Source: Candidatus Uabimicrobium amorphum
GTDB taxonomy: Bacteria; Planctomycetota; Uabimicrobiia; Uabimicrobiales; Uabimicrobiaceae
DNA: 64,000 nucleotides
Assembly (NCBI RefSeq): GCF_009002475.1
Contig: NZ_AP019860.1
Span: forward strand, 9,439,001-9,503,000
Direction of reading: 5' to 3'
Shown: positions 28,801-37,052 of the stretch, one piece after another
How positions within the stretch are numbered: the first letter of the stretch is position 1
Layout of the letters: every line of letters begins with the position of its first letter
The notes under the pieces: generated by a model
Database searches by the model: none
Seen by the model: only the letters and a program-made list of their open reading frames with translations
What the model was told of the DNA's origin: nothing
Made by a program: the position numbers and the translations under genes

Positions 28801-30239
28801 AGGCCCAATACTATTCTGTAGATATTCGCGATAAAAACTCTATTGACAAATGTCTTGCCGAAGTCAAGGAAAAGTTCGGTGATATTAAAGGGCTTGTCCA
28901 TGGTGCAGGAGTTATTGCCGATGATCTCATTGAAAACAAAACGCTTGAGCAGTTTACCAAAGTTTACGAGACCAAAGTGAGCGGTTTGCAAAATATTATG
29001 GAGTGTGTTGACTTCGCGTCATTAAAGTGGATGATTCTCTTTTCTTCTACAACAGCGCGTTTTGGACGAACAGGACAATTAGACTATGCCGTTGCCAATG
29101 AAGTGTTGAATAAAATTGCACAACAACAGGCGTGTTTGTACCCATCACTGCGCGTACTATCGATAAACTGGGGACCTTGGGAAGGCGGGATGGTAACTCC
29201 CGCGCTACGAAAAATCTTTGCCAAAGAAGGTGTTGGTTTGATTCCTTTGCGCGAAGGTGCCGATTATATGGTGGAAGAATTGTGTACAAACTCCAATAAA
29301 CCGGTCGAAATCACGATACTCGGTGAGTTTGCAGACGTTAGTAAAGCAACATCTCCGCACGATAACAATAAAATGCAAACATCCAAATCGGATCTCAAAG
29401 TCAGTTTCTCACGTAAACTAACGATTGAAGACTATCCGTTTTTGAAGTCACACGTTATTAATAACCGCGCCGTTGTTCCCATGGCAATGATGATCGAGTG
29501 GTTGGGGCATGGAGCACTACACCAAAATCCCGGATTATCATTTGTTGGATTCAACAACTTACGCGTTCTAAAAGGCATTTTATTAGAAAAAGCCACCACG
29601 TACAATGTGAGTATTCTCGCAGGAAAAGCCAAAAAACACCAAGGACATTTTGTTGTTCCCGTCGAACTTCGCGGGGAAATGGGCGGTCGCGAAATCGTTC
29701 ATGCTTCTGCCGAATTTTTGCTGGCAACAAAATTACCCAAGCGTTCTGCGGCTTTGAGTTTTGATAATTTACCGCACTACAAGCGCGATAGCGAAAATAT
29801 TTATCGCGATATTTTGTTTCATGGAACTCATTTTCAAGGTATTCGTAAAATAGATGGGTACTTGGAGCAAAAAATTGTGGGAACGGCAAAACCAGCTCCG
29901 CGTCCCGCGGAATGGTTACATAATCCTCTTCGCAGCAACTGGCTGACAGATCCACTTGTTCTCGATGTGAGTTTCCAAATGATGATTGTATGGACTTTTG
30001 AAAAATATGGCTTAGGTTCTTTGCCGTGTTATATTGCCGAATATCGTCAGGTACAAAAATCATATCCACAAAGCGACACCAAAGTAGTCATTCAGATTAC
30101 CAAAGACAATAAGTTACAAGCGATTGCCGATATGGAATTTGTCGATGATCACAATGAACTCATTGCCTATGTGAAAGGTTACGAATGTACTATGGATACC
30201 ACTCTGCAAAATAGTTTTCGCAGCAATCAATTGATATAG
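22860..30239 (+). CDS. pfaA: PUFA-synthase subunit PfaA: KS-MAT-6xACP-KR-DH
   Basis: 2459 residues, GTG start 6 bases after AAGGA. Domains in order: ketosynthase about 8-465 with Cys210 (DAACASS), His345 (AHGTGT) and His385 (IGHTKAA); malonyl-CoA acyltransferase about 570-880 with Ser674 (GHSYGE); a Pro/Lys/Gln-rich linker with a 7-residue repeat; six acyl-carrier domains with phosphopantetheine Ser at 1169, 1260, 1350, 1440, 1530 and 1621 (LGIDSIKRVEI); ketoreductase about 1880-2170 (GGARGVTAE; QLDYAVAN Tyr); and a hot-dog dehydratase about 2175-2459 with His2198 and Asp2369 (DVSFQ), so probably active. This is the order of marine and myxobacterial PUFA synthases, which build polyunsaturated chains from malonyl-CoA in the cytoplasm. 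pfaC follows after 12 bases. Confidence 0.96.
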   Translation: MKSTDYVQPLAIVGMGCMFPKADNIDAYWNNIKNRVDAITDIPKTHWSIDDYFDKDPKKPDHTYAAKGGFISDVDFPPLDFGVLPNSVEATDTSQLLSMLVVEQALQDAGYGKNMKEFDRNRVSVILGVTGALELVVPLGARLGHPIWRKALKKYGIDNDIAEEIVQEIGDSYVGWQENSFPGLLGNVVAGRIANHFDFGGSNCVVDAACASSLSALHMASMELTSGASDMVITGGIDTFNSIFMYMCFSKTSALSPQGHAKPFDANGDGTILSEGLGIMVVKRLEDAERDGDKIYAVVKSIGSSSDGKGQAIYAPSDRGQAKAIKQSHKIAGVSPDTIELVEAHGTGTKVGDSIEANALIKVFEETKKKGTWCALGSVKSQIGHTKAAAGAAGVIKSALALYNKTLPPTMKITKPIPQLQTGNSPLYLNTKTRPWLPKNEHPRRAGVSSFGFGGSNFHCILEEYKGQRVCWDGETQILAFSGNTPQDIIAQLQNIPLEADWPQMRVFAGQQREKFRVKDHCRLTFVMNSTSNIRALKDAATQMFAKYPQKTNWQTPTGIFYGSGAAEKLGAVFCGQGSQYVGMFQNLAAQFPQMAQAIATMDENFQAFYENEAQKISDFIYPLSKFAENEILQDEQELKNTKIAQPAIGAVSLGLLKILQYFGIDPDIVAGHSYGELVALCAGNVLSEQDFCQLSLLRGKLMAASSEQSSSMLAVQSNLDEVAQTIEENNLQLAIANKNAPQQFVLSGITSEIERAAKIFKEKKIRNKKLAVSNAFHSPLMKNAQKPFLEKLNTMQMNKSSLPVFANSTGQEYPDSESEMREVLAQQIVKSVEFIDEINAMYTQGVRTFLEVGPGASLTGLIKSILGERDYNVFSLNANKNKELEGLGSGIAHLAALGHDVALSKWDENAHLRPVATKKKSGFAIPICGANYVKPKPERAVKLPKKQVKQQAPAIPKQGVARPKPTVQKESPVPSAKTRKKVVNSHRSTVATPLQERRVNAPLPGVVEQIQQNIVALQKIQQQNSELHRMYLENQDKSRASIQQLIAQQSNMFVGNVITNYDSGTANHESGATSHESRATSHESGATSHESRATSHESRVVQSKPQTKIASSTAAKTTRKAHTSVQKRSSQDKQVEKTLLEVIAEKTGYPTEMLEMSMELDSDLGIDSIKRVEIFSALQEQLPNAPEIQSQDLGSLKTLGDVVSFLSAGSDEKVVAAPKSANNDKVEKTLLEVIAEKTGYPTEMLEMSMELDSDLGIDSIKRVEIFSALQEQLPNAPEIQSQDLGSLKTLGDVVSFLSVSGEQVAVAPTSANNDKVEKTLLEVIAEKTGYPTEMLEMSMELDSDLGIDSIKRVEIFSALQEQLPNAPEIQSQDLGSLKTLGDVVSFLSVSGEQVAVAPTSANNDKVEKTLLEVIAEKTGYPTEMLEMSMELDSDLGIDSIKRVEIFSALQEQLPNAPEIQSQDLGSLKTLGDVVGFLSVSDEQVVASTTSVNNEEVEKTLLEVIAEKTGYPTDMLEMSMELDSDLGIDSIKRVEIFSALQEQLPHAPEIQSQDLGNLKTLGDVVGFLSVDHAPSTSSIPAGTSNKEVEKVLLEVIADKTGYPAEMLEMGMELDSDLGIDSIKRVEIFSALQEQLPNAPEIQSQDLGNLKKLGDVADFLCSGNNDVSTSPVPQTPVVTHNNKNRIERSILTLTALNEQNRKEISLAKGAKIVVTKDDNKLAASICQKLQALGYETVEKSLDEDCPNDLDALVIVAPVKGTDEFLAKSFAFLQKAQQLRDKSAAIFTTISRIDGAFGLIDADKGNPISGGLAGLLKTASHEWPNVHCKALDVAPGTPDLDSTIDKIVEEMFREGPLEVGIATKKYALQLQQASLAETRNEHTHLQQGDVVVISGGARGVTAEAAVSLGEKFRPTIVMLGRTQQQPIPQWFATHLSEGEVKKKILRESTKKLTPKELQQRYAALKSQIEIAANIKRIEKTGAKAQYYSVDIRDKNSIDKCLAEVKEKFGDIKGLVHGAGVIADDLIENKTLEQFTKVYETKVSGLQNIMECVDFASLKWMILFSSTTARFGRTGQLDYAVANEVLNKIAQQQACLYPSLRVLSINWGPWEGGMVTPALRKIFAKEGVGLIPLREGADYMVEELCTNSNKPVEITILGEFADVSKATSPHDNNKMQTSKSDLKVSFSRKLTIEDYPFLKSHVINNRAVVPMAMMIEWLGHGALHQNPGLSFVGFNNLRVLKGILLEKATTYNVSILAGKAKKHQGHFVVPVELRGEMGGREIVHASAEFLLATKLPKRSAALSFDNLPHYKRDSENIYRDILFHGTHFQGIRKIDGYLEQKIVGTAKPAPRPAEWLHNPLRSNWLTDPLVLDVSFQMMIVWTFEKYGLGSLPCYIAEYRQVQKSYPQSDTKVVIQITKDNKLQAIADMEFVDDHNELIAYVKGYECTMDTTLQNSFRSNQLI
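26049..26153 (+). repeat. 5 x 21-bp in-frame repeat in the PfaA linker
   Basis: Five 21-bp units (starts 26049, 26070, 26091, 26112, 26133) encode SGTANHE then alternating SGATSHE and SRATSHE. The DNA (runs of GAGCCACGAG) is far richer in GC than the gene around it and looks like an intergenic repeat that has colonised a permissive linker. Confidence 0.85.
26668..27262 (+). repeat. Perfect 270-bp-period duplication within the ACP array
   Basis: Bases 26668-26992 are identical to 26938-27262 (325 bp at an offset of exactly 270), covering parts of ACP2 to ACP4. The outer ACPs (1, 5, 6) differ at many silent sites. This indicates recent unequal crossing-over or gene conversion among the carrier domains. 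Confidence 0.9.
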
Positions 30240-30251
30240 AAAGGCTGAGAT

Positions 30252-33200
30252 ATGAAATTTTCTCAACCGATAGCAATTGTCGGTATGGGTGGCGTTTTCC
30301 CTGGGGGACTTGACTTTTCAAGTTTTTGGGAGACCATCATTTCTGCAAAAGACGTGGCCCAAGAGCCACCAGCAGGAAGATGGCTATTTTCTACAGATGA
30401 AATTTTCGATAAAAACAAAGGAGTTGCCGACAAAGTTTATTCCAAAAAAGGTTGTTTTATCGAAAATTTTATTCCTGATCTCGATGGGCTACAATTGGAG
30501 TCGATCGATGAGTTGGATATGTTGTTTAAATTATTGCTACATGCGGGCAAGCAGGCTTTTGAAGACGCGCAAATGGACAACATTGACCGCCGTCGTGTAA
30601 AAGTAATACTGGGCAACATTGTGTTGCCCACCGAAAAATCATCACAGTTGGCAACGCAAATCTTAGGGCGCGCTTGGCAACAAAACGCCTTTGGCAAAGT
30701 AGTTGAGGAGCCGTTGCCCACTTCCCACACAAATCGCTACGTGGCCGGTTTACCTGGAGGCCTTCTGGCGAAGGCCTTGGGGCTAGGCGCTGGTAGTTAT
30801 ACCCTAGATGCCGCATGTGCCTCGTCTCTTTACGCGCTCAAATTAGCTGCGGATGAGTTACTGAATCATCGTGTAGATGCGGTACTCAGTGGTGGACTGT
30901 CGCGACCAGATTGCCTTTATACGCAAATGGGATTTGCGCAACTTCATGCCTTATCCGCCCGCGGTAAATGTTCACCATTTGATGAAAAAGGTGACGGTTT
31001 AGTTGTCGGTGAGGGGTGTGGTATATTTGTACTAAAACGCCTCGAAGATGCTCTGCGCGATAAAGACCATATTTATGGTAACATCGTAGGGGCAGGATTA
31101 TCGAATGATGTAGGGGGAAACTTACTCTCCCCAGATTCTGCAGGACAGTTGCAGGCACTGACCACCGCTTACCGTGAAGCTGGTTGGAAACCAAGTGATG
31201 TGGATTTGATTGAGTGCCACGCAACCGGGACACCTCTCGGGGACACACGCGAGTTTGAAAGTCTGTCAACCCTGTGGGAAGACGAGGCGTGGCAGAAACA
31301 GCAATGTGTGATTGGCTCGGTAAAATCCAACGTCGGCCATTTACTTACCGCCGCGGGAGCTGCGGGGCTCGCCAAAATACTTCTATCATTTAAGCACAAA
31401 ACATTGCCACCTACGGCGAATTTTTCCCAGGCAAAGCAAGACATTGATCTTGAAAATAGTCCATTTCGCGTACTTTGTGACAGCGAAACTTGGGAGAAAC
31501 GTTCCGCGGATACGCCGCGTCGTGCAGCGATCAACGCGTTTGGTTTTGGCGGGATCAACGCGCATATTCTTCTCGAAGAGTGGCAGGAAACAAATAAAAT
31601 GGAGATTGCGGAGCCGCAGATTACGAATGAACCCATCGCCATTGTAGGAATGGGCGCTCACTTCGGAAAATGGGATTCTGTTTCGCAGTTTCAACGTAGA
31701 GTGCTAGGCGGAGATGTCGATGCGCACACAACATTGCCAAAGAAATGGTGGGGAATGGAAAAATCTCGACCGCACCACGGATACTTCATCGACGAGTTGG
31801 CGATTCCTTTTGGTCGCTATCGCATCCCGCCGAAAGAATTGCAGGAAATGCTACCGCAGCAATTGCTCATGCTACAAGTCGCCACGCAAGCTGTGGAAGA
31901 TGCGAAATTAACGGAGCGACACAACGCCGGTGTTTTCATGGGCATCGCCCTGGATTTGAACACTACGAATTTTCACTTTCGTTGGCAAGCTCTGCACAAA
32001 GCGCAAAAATGGACAAAGACAAACCACGATGCTATTGCGGACTCCGCAAGCGAACCCTTGAGTGCTAACCGTACCATGGGGGCATTAGGAGGGATTGTTG
32101 CCAGCCGTATCGCGCGTGAACTCAACGTTGCCAAATCGAGTTTTACCATATCTAGCGAAGAGACTTCGGGGCTTTCCGCTCTTGAAGTGGCGATGCGCTC
32201 TCTACAAAACAACGATATCGATGCGGCAATTGTGGGAGCCGTAGATTTGGCCGGAGATATTCGTGCGGTACTCGCTGCCGAACATAGCATTGCGAAACCA
32301 GGTAACAATACCGCCTTTGATAAAAACGCCACGGGAAGTGTGATCGGCGAAGGCGCAGGTGCCATCGTCATCAAGCGCTTAAAAGACGCCGTTCGCGACA
32401 ATGACCATATCCATGCTGTGATTCGCGGGGTGGGAAGCGCTACAACAACGGATATGTACAAAGGTACGAATAAAGAAGCCTATAAATTGGCGATGGAGCG
32501 CGCATACGCAGAAGCTGGTGTGGAGCCAAAAATGGTAGAGTATCTCGAAGCTCACGGAAGCGGAGAACTTCGCGAAGATCGTGTCGAGATGGAGTCAATT
32601 GCGGAAGTTTTTGATGAAAAATCACTGGCCATAGGCAGCGTGAAGGCAGATATTGGCCACACCGGAGCTGCTTGTGGTATGGCGTCCTTGATGAAGACTA
32701 TTTTGTGTTTGCGCGAACAAATCACACCTGCTTTACGTGGTTTTTCCGAAATTCGCAATGAGCACACAGCACAACCTCTCATCCCTAAACATTCACAATA
32801 CTGGTTGCACGACCGTGCGCAAGGCCCGCGTTACGCGGGGGTTAGTTGCATGAGTACCGATGGCAACGCAATGCATGTTGTACTGGAAGAGTATGCACAA
32901 CAAAAAGTGACACCTTATCCTGTGGACATTGTGCATGAAAAATTATGGTGTGTGAATGGCAATACCACACAAGAACTAAAAAATGAGTTGGATAGCCTGG
33001 GAGTCTTTCTACAGAACAACAGCGATTTTGATGAATTGAGCAAGGCGTGGTGGCAAAAGTCGTATGACAAAAACGCTGAGTTGGCTTTGACAATCATTGC
33101 GCGCAATAAAGAAGAGTTGCAAAGTAAAATACCCGAAGCACAACAAGCGATTGTCTCGGGACATGGTAATGAAAAACGCCAAATTTTTTACACGAATACG

Positions 33201-36200
33201 CCACTACAAGGTGAAGTTGCCTTTGTATTTCCGGGTTCGGGAAATCATTATTGTGGAGCGGGAAGAACTATTTCTGCGATGTGGCCCGAAGTGTTGAGAG
33301 CCCAAGATAAACACAGTGAATCTTTACGCCGCCAATTTATTCCCGAAACCTTTTGGTACAAAGACGAACTTCCCAACGAGGATCACCAATCTCTGATTTT
33401 TGGTCAGGTGACGATGGGAATACTCGCCAGTGACTTGCTACGCAGCTTCTCTCTGAATCCTCAGGCGGTAATCGGTTATTCCTTAGGTGAATCCATAGGG
33501 TTGTTTTCACTGCGTGCATGGCAAGGTCGCGACACTATGTTGCAACGCATTAACGACTCGACGCTTTTTACCTCAGATCTCGCCGGAAGCTGCGAAGCAG
33601 TGAAGACCGCATGGAATACCACCGAAGATATTGATTGGGTAGTGGGAATTGTCAATTGCCCTCACGAACGAGTGCGCGAAAGTTTAGAAAACCATGAACG
33701 GGCATATTTGTTCATTGTCAACACTCATAATGAATGTGTTATTGGTGGAGACCGTCATCAAGTTGCCGAAGTGGTGAAGGCCCTAAAGTGCAACTTTTTT
33801 CCACTTTCTGGAATTACAACGGTGCATTGCCCCGTCGTAGAACCGGTGGCCGAGGCGTATAAGGACCTACACGTTTTTGATGTCACACCACCGTCTGATG
33901 TACGTTTTTACAGCGCGGCGTGGGGCGAATCTTATACTTTAGCTCCGCAAAAAACCGCACAATCTATTTTGCAACAAGCAACACATGGGTTTGACTTTCC
34001 CAAACTCATCGAAAAAGCCTACGCTGATGGTGTGCGTATTTTTGTTGAAGTGGGGCCTGGAAATTCGTGTACGCGAATGATTCACAGTATTTTACACGAA
34101 AAACCACACTGTGCAGCATCCGCTTGTTTTGCCGGTGCAAATGAAGTGACAACGGTTTTGACATTGCTTGCAAAACTAATAACGCATCGCGTGCCATTAG
34201 ATTTGCAAAAGCTATACGATTATGAAGTTACCGTGAAAGACAACACGAAAAGTTTTTCGGTGAAAACAGGTCGCGAGAAATGGCCTGTCGTGCCCAAAGA
34301 AAAAAAACCTCAAAGACAACGCGCTGCCAAGCGTACGACTACGCCACAAAAAGTACACAATACGACTCCTAGAGTACATATTGTTTCACAAGGAGATAAA
34401 AAGGTGCACACATCTCATAAAGTTTCGCCACAAAGAAACGTTGTGACACCACAAATGCAAAGTTCGGGAACTCTAGCTCTCGAACAAGCGTTTCTGAACG
34501 AAGAACAACATATAAAAGCGCATGAAGCTTACCTCAAGCTTTCGCAAAATATGCTAGATGACATTGCGCAAATGATTTCGCAACAAATGCAACTATTGCA
34601 ATCTCCATCCGCAGTGAACACAAATTTGGTGTCAGACTCAAATTTGGTGTCAGACTCCACAATGATAAATTCAGTACCAGACGCCACAGTGACAAATTTG
34701 GTGTCAGACTCTGGAGTGGTGCCAGACAAAATTGTTGCCGATAAAGAATGCGTGTTTGCCCGAGATATGTGTATGGAGTATGCCATTGGTTCTATCGCGA
34801 AAGTGTTTGGCGAACAGTTTGCCGCCGCAGATTCCTATCCTACTCGCGTGAGACTTCCCGATGCTCCGCTAATGTTAGTGGATCGCATTACACAACTAGA
34901 GGGCGAACCATGTTCGATGACGACAGGTCGTATTGTGACAGAACACGACATCCAAGAAGGGGCATGGTATCTCGACAACAATCGCATTCCCGTTTGTATC
35001 GCTGTGGAATCTGGGCAGGCGGACCTAATGCTTTCGGGGTACCTAGGAATTGATTTGCAGACAAAGGGACTGGCGGTATATCGCCTTCTTGACGCGGAAG
35101 TGACATTTCATCGCCACCTACCAGGACCTGGAGAAACCATTGAATATGACATTCAAATCTTGGAATTTTTCCGCCAGGGCAGCACGTATTTATTTCGTTT
35201 TCAATTTGAAAGTACCGTAAACGGTGAAAAACTGTTGACGATGCGCAAAGGATGCGCGGGCTTTTTCACGGACGAAGCGTTGAGTCGCGGGCAAGGAATT
35301 GTCCACACCAAATTGGATTTGCAAACACAACCGGGAAAGCAACCTGCTGACTGGCAAGATCTAGTCCCGATGAAGGTGGAAACTTACAACGATGCGCAGA
35401 TTGAATGTTTGCGCACCGGAGATCTTGTAGGGTGTTTTGGTGAAGATTTTGCGCAACTGGCACTGGATAGGCCACCGTACCTTCCTAGCGGCAAAATGCG
35501 GCTCATAGATCGCGTGGTGCATCTCGACCCCAAAGGAGGTCGTTTTGGTCTTGGGATCATAAAATCTGAGGCCGATATCTACCCCGATGATTGGTTTTTG
35601 ACATGCCACTTTGTCGACGATCAGGTAATGCCTGGTACGTTAATGTACGAATGTTGCCTACACACCTTGCGTATTTTATTGTGGCGCATGGGATGGGTGG
35701 CCAATTTTGAAGAACTCGTTTACGAACCAATACCAGGGGTTTCCAGTCAACTGAAATGCCGTGGTCAGGTAATTGCTTCGACAAAAAATGCGGCGTACCA
35801 AGTCGAAATAAAAGAGCGCGGTTATCGTCCACATCCATACGTCATTGCCGATGCATTGCTGTTTTCTGATGGGCGACCAGTGGTAAAGATTAGTAACATG
35901 TCGTTACAACTTAGCGGATTGACGCGTGAAGATATGGAAGATTTGTGGGGCGGAGTCGTCGAGGAAGAGCCACAACGCGCGCTATACGACTATGATAAAA
36001 TCTACGCCTTCTCCAACGGTCTTCCGTCAGAAGCTTTTGGCGAACCGTATCGTATTTTTGATAAAGAACGCGTTATTGCGCGCTTACCGCGCCCGCCGTA
36101 TCAATTTTTGGACCGCATTATCGATGTGACCGGAGCACCATGGGAAATGAAGGCGGGAGGCACCGCTACTGCGGAATATGATGTCCCCGTTCACGAGTGG

Positions 36201-37052
36201 TATTTCGCCAGCAACAGCGAGCAGGGAATGCCATTTGCCGTACTTTTGGAAATCGCCTTGCAGCCTTGCGGGTGGTTGGCCGCTTATGTCGGTTCTGCAT
36301 TGACAAGTGATACTGATCTGTCGTTCCGCAATTTGGGCGGTGAGGCCATTCAGTATTGCGATGCGCTACCTGGGAAAACATTGACAACGAAGGTGAAAAT
36401 GACCAGTGCCTCGCGTTCGGGAGGAATGATCATCCAACATTACAGTTTGGACGTGCGTTGCGAAGGAGAAAAGGTCTACGAAGGCAAAACGTACTTTGGC
36501 TTTTTCTCGAAAAAAGCGCTCGCCGACCAAGTGGGAATTCAGGAATCGAATTGGTATACTGCACCAGATATAGACGCAGACCCGACTGCTTTTCCACAAG
36601 GAGGACACTTTCCCGTAGATCGCATGAGTATGGTGGACAATGTCGACATACTTCTACCACAAGGCGGCAAGGAACAATTGGGTTTTATCCAGGGAACAAA
36701 AAAAGTGAATCCCGAAGAATGGTTTTTCGCAGCGCACTTTTATCAAGATCCTGTTTGCCCTGGGTCTCTTGGGCTTGAGTCCTTTTTACAACTATTAAAA
36801 GTTTTTGCGCACGACCGTTGGGGAATGGCGGAAGACGATATTTTTGAAACCATTGCTCTCGGAGAAAAACATCAATGGATTTACCGTGGGCAAATTATTC
36901 CTCAAGATGATCTTGTTACGATACAAGCCACCATCACTTTTATTGATGATGAAAACAAACTGTTAAAAGCCGATGGCTACTTGGGCGTGGATGGACGTAT
37001 TATATACGAAATGAAAGACTTTTCTCTGAAGGTAAAGAAAAATTTATCATGA
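30252..37052 (+). CDS. pfaC: PUFA-synthase subunit PfaC (with fused AT): KS-CLF-AT-4x hot-dog
   Basis: 2266 residues, ATG 30252 after AAAGGCTGAG. Domains: ketosynthase about 1-455 with Cys189 (DAACASS), chain-length factor about 460-885 in which the Cys is replaced by Glu637 (ISSEETSG), acyltransferase about 985-1300 with Ser1077 (GYSLGE), a Gln/Pro-rich linker with repeats, then four FabA-like hot-dog units at about 1505-1680, 1705-1880, 1915-2095 and 2110-2266. Units 2 and 4 carry the FabA-type His (CHFVDDQVMPG, His1786; AHFYQDPVCPG, His2162); units 1 and 3 lack it, so they form two double-hot-dog dehydratase/isomerases. An AT between CLF and DH matches myxobacterial Pfa3, but the C-terminal glycerol-phosphate acyltransferase of Pfa3 is missing. 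The stop overlaps the oleA start (ATGA). Confidence 0.94.
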   Translation: MKFSQPIAIVGMGGVFPGGLDFSSFWETIISAKDVAQEPPAGRWLFSTDEIFDKNKGVADKVYSKKGCFIENFIPDLDGLQLESIDELDMLFKLLLHAGKQAFEDAQMDNIDRRRVKVILGNIVLPTEKSSQLATQILGRAWQQNAFGKVVEEPLPTSHTNRYVAGLPGGLLAKALGLGAGSYTLDAACASSLYALKLAADELLNHRVDAVLSGGLSRPDCLYTQMGFAQLHALSARGKCSPFDEKGDGLVVGEGCGIFVLKRLEDALRDKDHIYGNIVGAGLSNDVGGNLLSPDSAGQLQALTTAYREAGWKPSDVDLIECHATGTPLGDTREFESLSTLWEDEAWQKQQCVIGSVKSNVGHLLTAAGAAGLAKILLSFKHKTLPPTANFSQAKQDIDLENSPFRVLCDSETWEKRSADTPRRAAINAFGFGGINAHILLEEWQETNKMEIAEPQITNEPIAIVGMGAHFGKWDSVSQFQRRVLGGDVDAHTTLPKKWWGMEKSRPHHGYFIDELAIPFGRYRIPPKELQEMLPQQLLMLQVATQAVEDAKLTERHNAGVFMGIALDLNTTNFHFRWQALHKAQKWTKTNHDAIADSASEPLSANRTMGALGGIVASRIARELNVAKSSFTISSEETSGLSALEVAMRSLQNNDIDAAIVGAVDLAGDIRAVLAAEHSIAKPGNNTAFDKNATGSVIGEGAGAIVIKRLKDAVRDNDHIHAVIRGVGSATTTDMYKGTNKEAYKLAMERAYAEAGVEPKMVEYLEAHGSGELREDRVEMESIAEVFDEKSLAIGSVKADIGHTGAACGMASLMKTILCLREQITPALRGFSEIRNEHTAQPLIPKHSQYWLHDRAQGPRYAGVSCMSTDGNAMHVVLEEYAQQKVTPYPVDIVHEKLWCVNGNTTQELKNELDSLGVFLQNNSDFDELSKAWWQKSYDKNAELALTIIARNKEELQSKIPEAQQAIVSGHGNEKRQIFYTNTPLQGEVAFVFPGSGNHYCGAGRTISAMWPEVLRAQDKHSESLRRQFIPETFWYKDELPNEDHQSLIFGQVTMGILASDLLRSFSLNPQAVIGYSLGESIGLFSLRAWQGRDTMLQRINDSTLFTSDLAGSCEAVKTAWNTTEDIDWVVGIVNCPHERVRESLENHERAYLFIVNTHNECVIGGDRHQVAEVVKALKCNFFPLSGITTVHCPVVEPVAEAYKDLHVFDVTPPSDVRFYSAAWGESYTLAPQKTAQSILQQATHGFDFPKLIEKAYADGVRIFVEVGPGNSCTRMIHSILHEKPHCAASACFAGANEVTTVLTLLAKLITHRVPLDLQKLYDYEVTVKDNTKSFSVKTGREKWPVVPKEKKPQRQRAAKRTTTPQKVHNTTPRVHIVSQGDKKVHTSHKVSPQRNVVTPQMQSSGTLALEQAFLNEEQHIKAHEAYLKLSQNMLDDIAQMISQQMQLLQSPSAVNTNLVSDSNLVSDSTMINSVPDATVTNLVSDSGVVPDKIVADKECVFARDMCMEYAIGSIAKVFGEQFAAADSYPTRVRLPDAPLMLVDRITQLEGEPCSMTTGRIVTEHDIQEGAWYLDNNRIPVCIAVESGQADLMLSGYLGIDLQTKGLAVYRLLDAEVTFHRHLPGPGETIEYDIQILEFFRQGSTYLFRFQFESTVNGEKLLTMRKGCAGFFTDEALSRGQGIVHTKLDLQTQPGKQPADWQDLVPMKVETYNDAQIECLRTGDLVGCFGEDFAQLALDRPPYLPSGKMRLIDRVVHLDPKGGRFGLGIIKSEADIYPDDWFLTCHFVDDQVMPGTLMYECCLHTLRILLWRMGWVANFEELVYEPIPGVSSQLKCRGQVIASTKNAAYQVEIKERGYRPHPYVIADALLFSDGRPVVKISNMSLQLSGLTREDMEDLWGGVVEEEPQRALYDYDKIYAFSNGLPSEAFGEPYRIFDKERVIARLPRPPYQFLDRIIDVTGAPWEMKAGGTATAEYDVPVHEWYFASNSEQGMPFAVLLEIALQPCGWLAAYVGSALTSDTDLSFRNLGGEAIQYCDALPGKTLTTKVKMTSASRSGGMIIQHYSLDVRCEGEKVYEGKTYFGFFSKKALADQVGIQESNWYTAPDIDADPTAFPQGGHFPVDRMSMVDNVDILLPQGGKEQLGFIQGTKKVNPEEWFFAAHFYQDPVCPGSLGLESFLQLLKVFAHDRWGMAEDDIFETIALGEKHQWIYRGQIIPQDDLVTIQATITFIDDENKLLKADGYLGVDGRIIYEMKDFSLKVKKNLS
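34622..34711 (+). repeat. 18-bp repeat in the PfaC linker
   Basis: AAATTTGGTGTCAGACTC occurs at 34622-34639, directly again at 34640-34657, and at 34694-34711, with degenerate relatives between. It encodes NLVSDS-like peptides. GGTGTCAGAC resembles the half-site of REP elements linked to Y1 transposases (inference). Confidence 0.75.
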
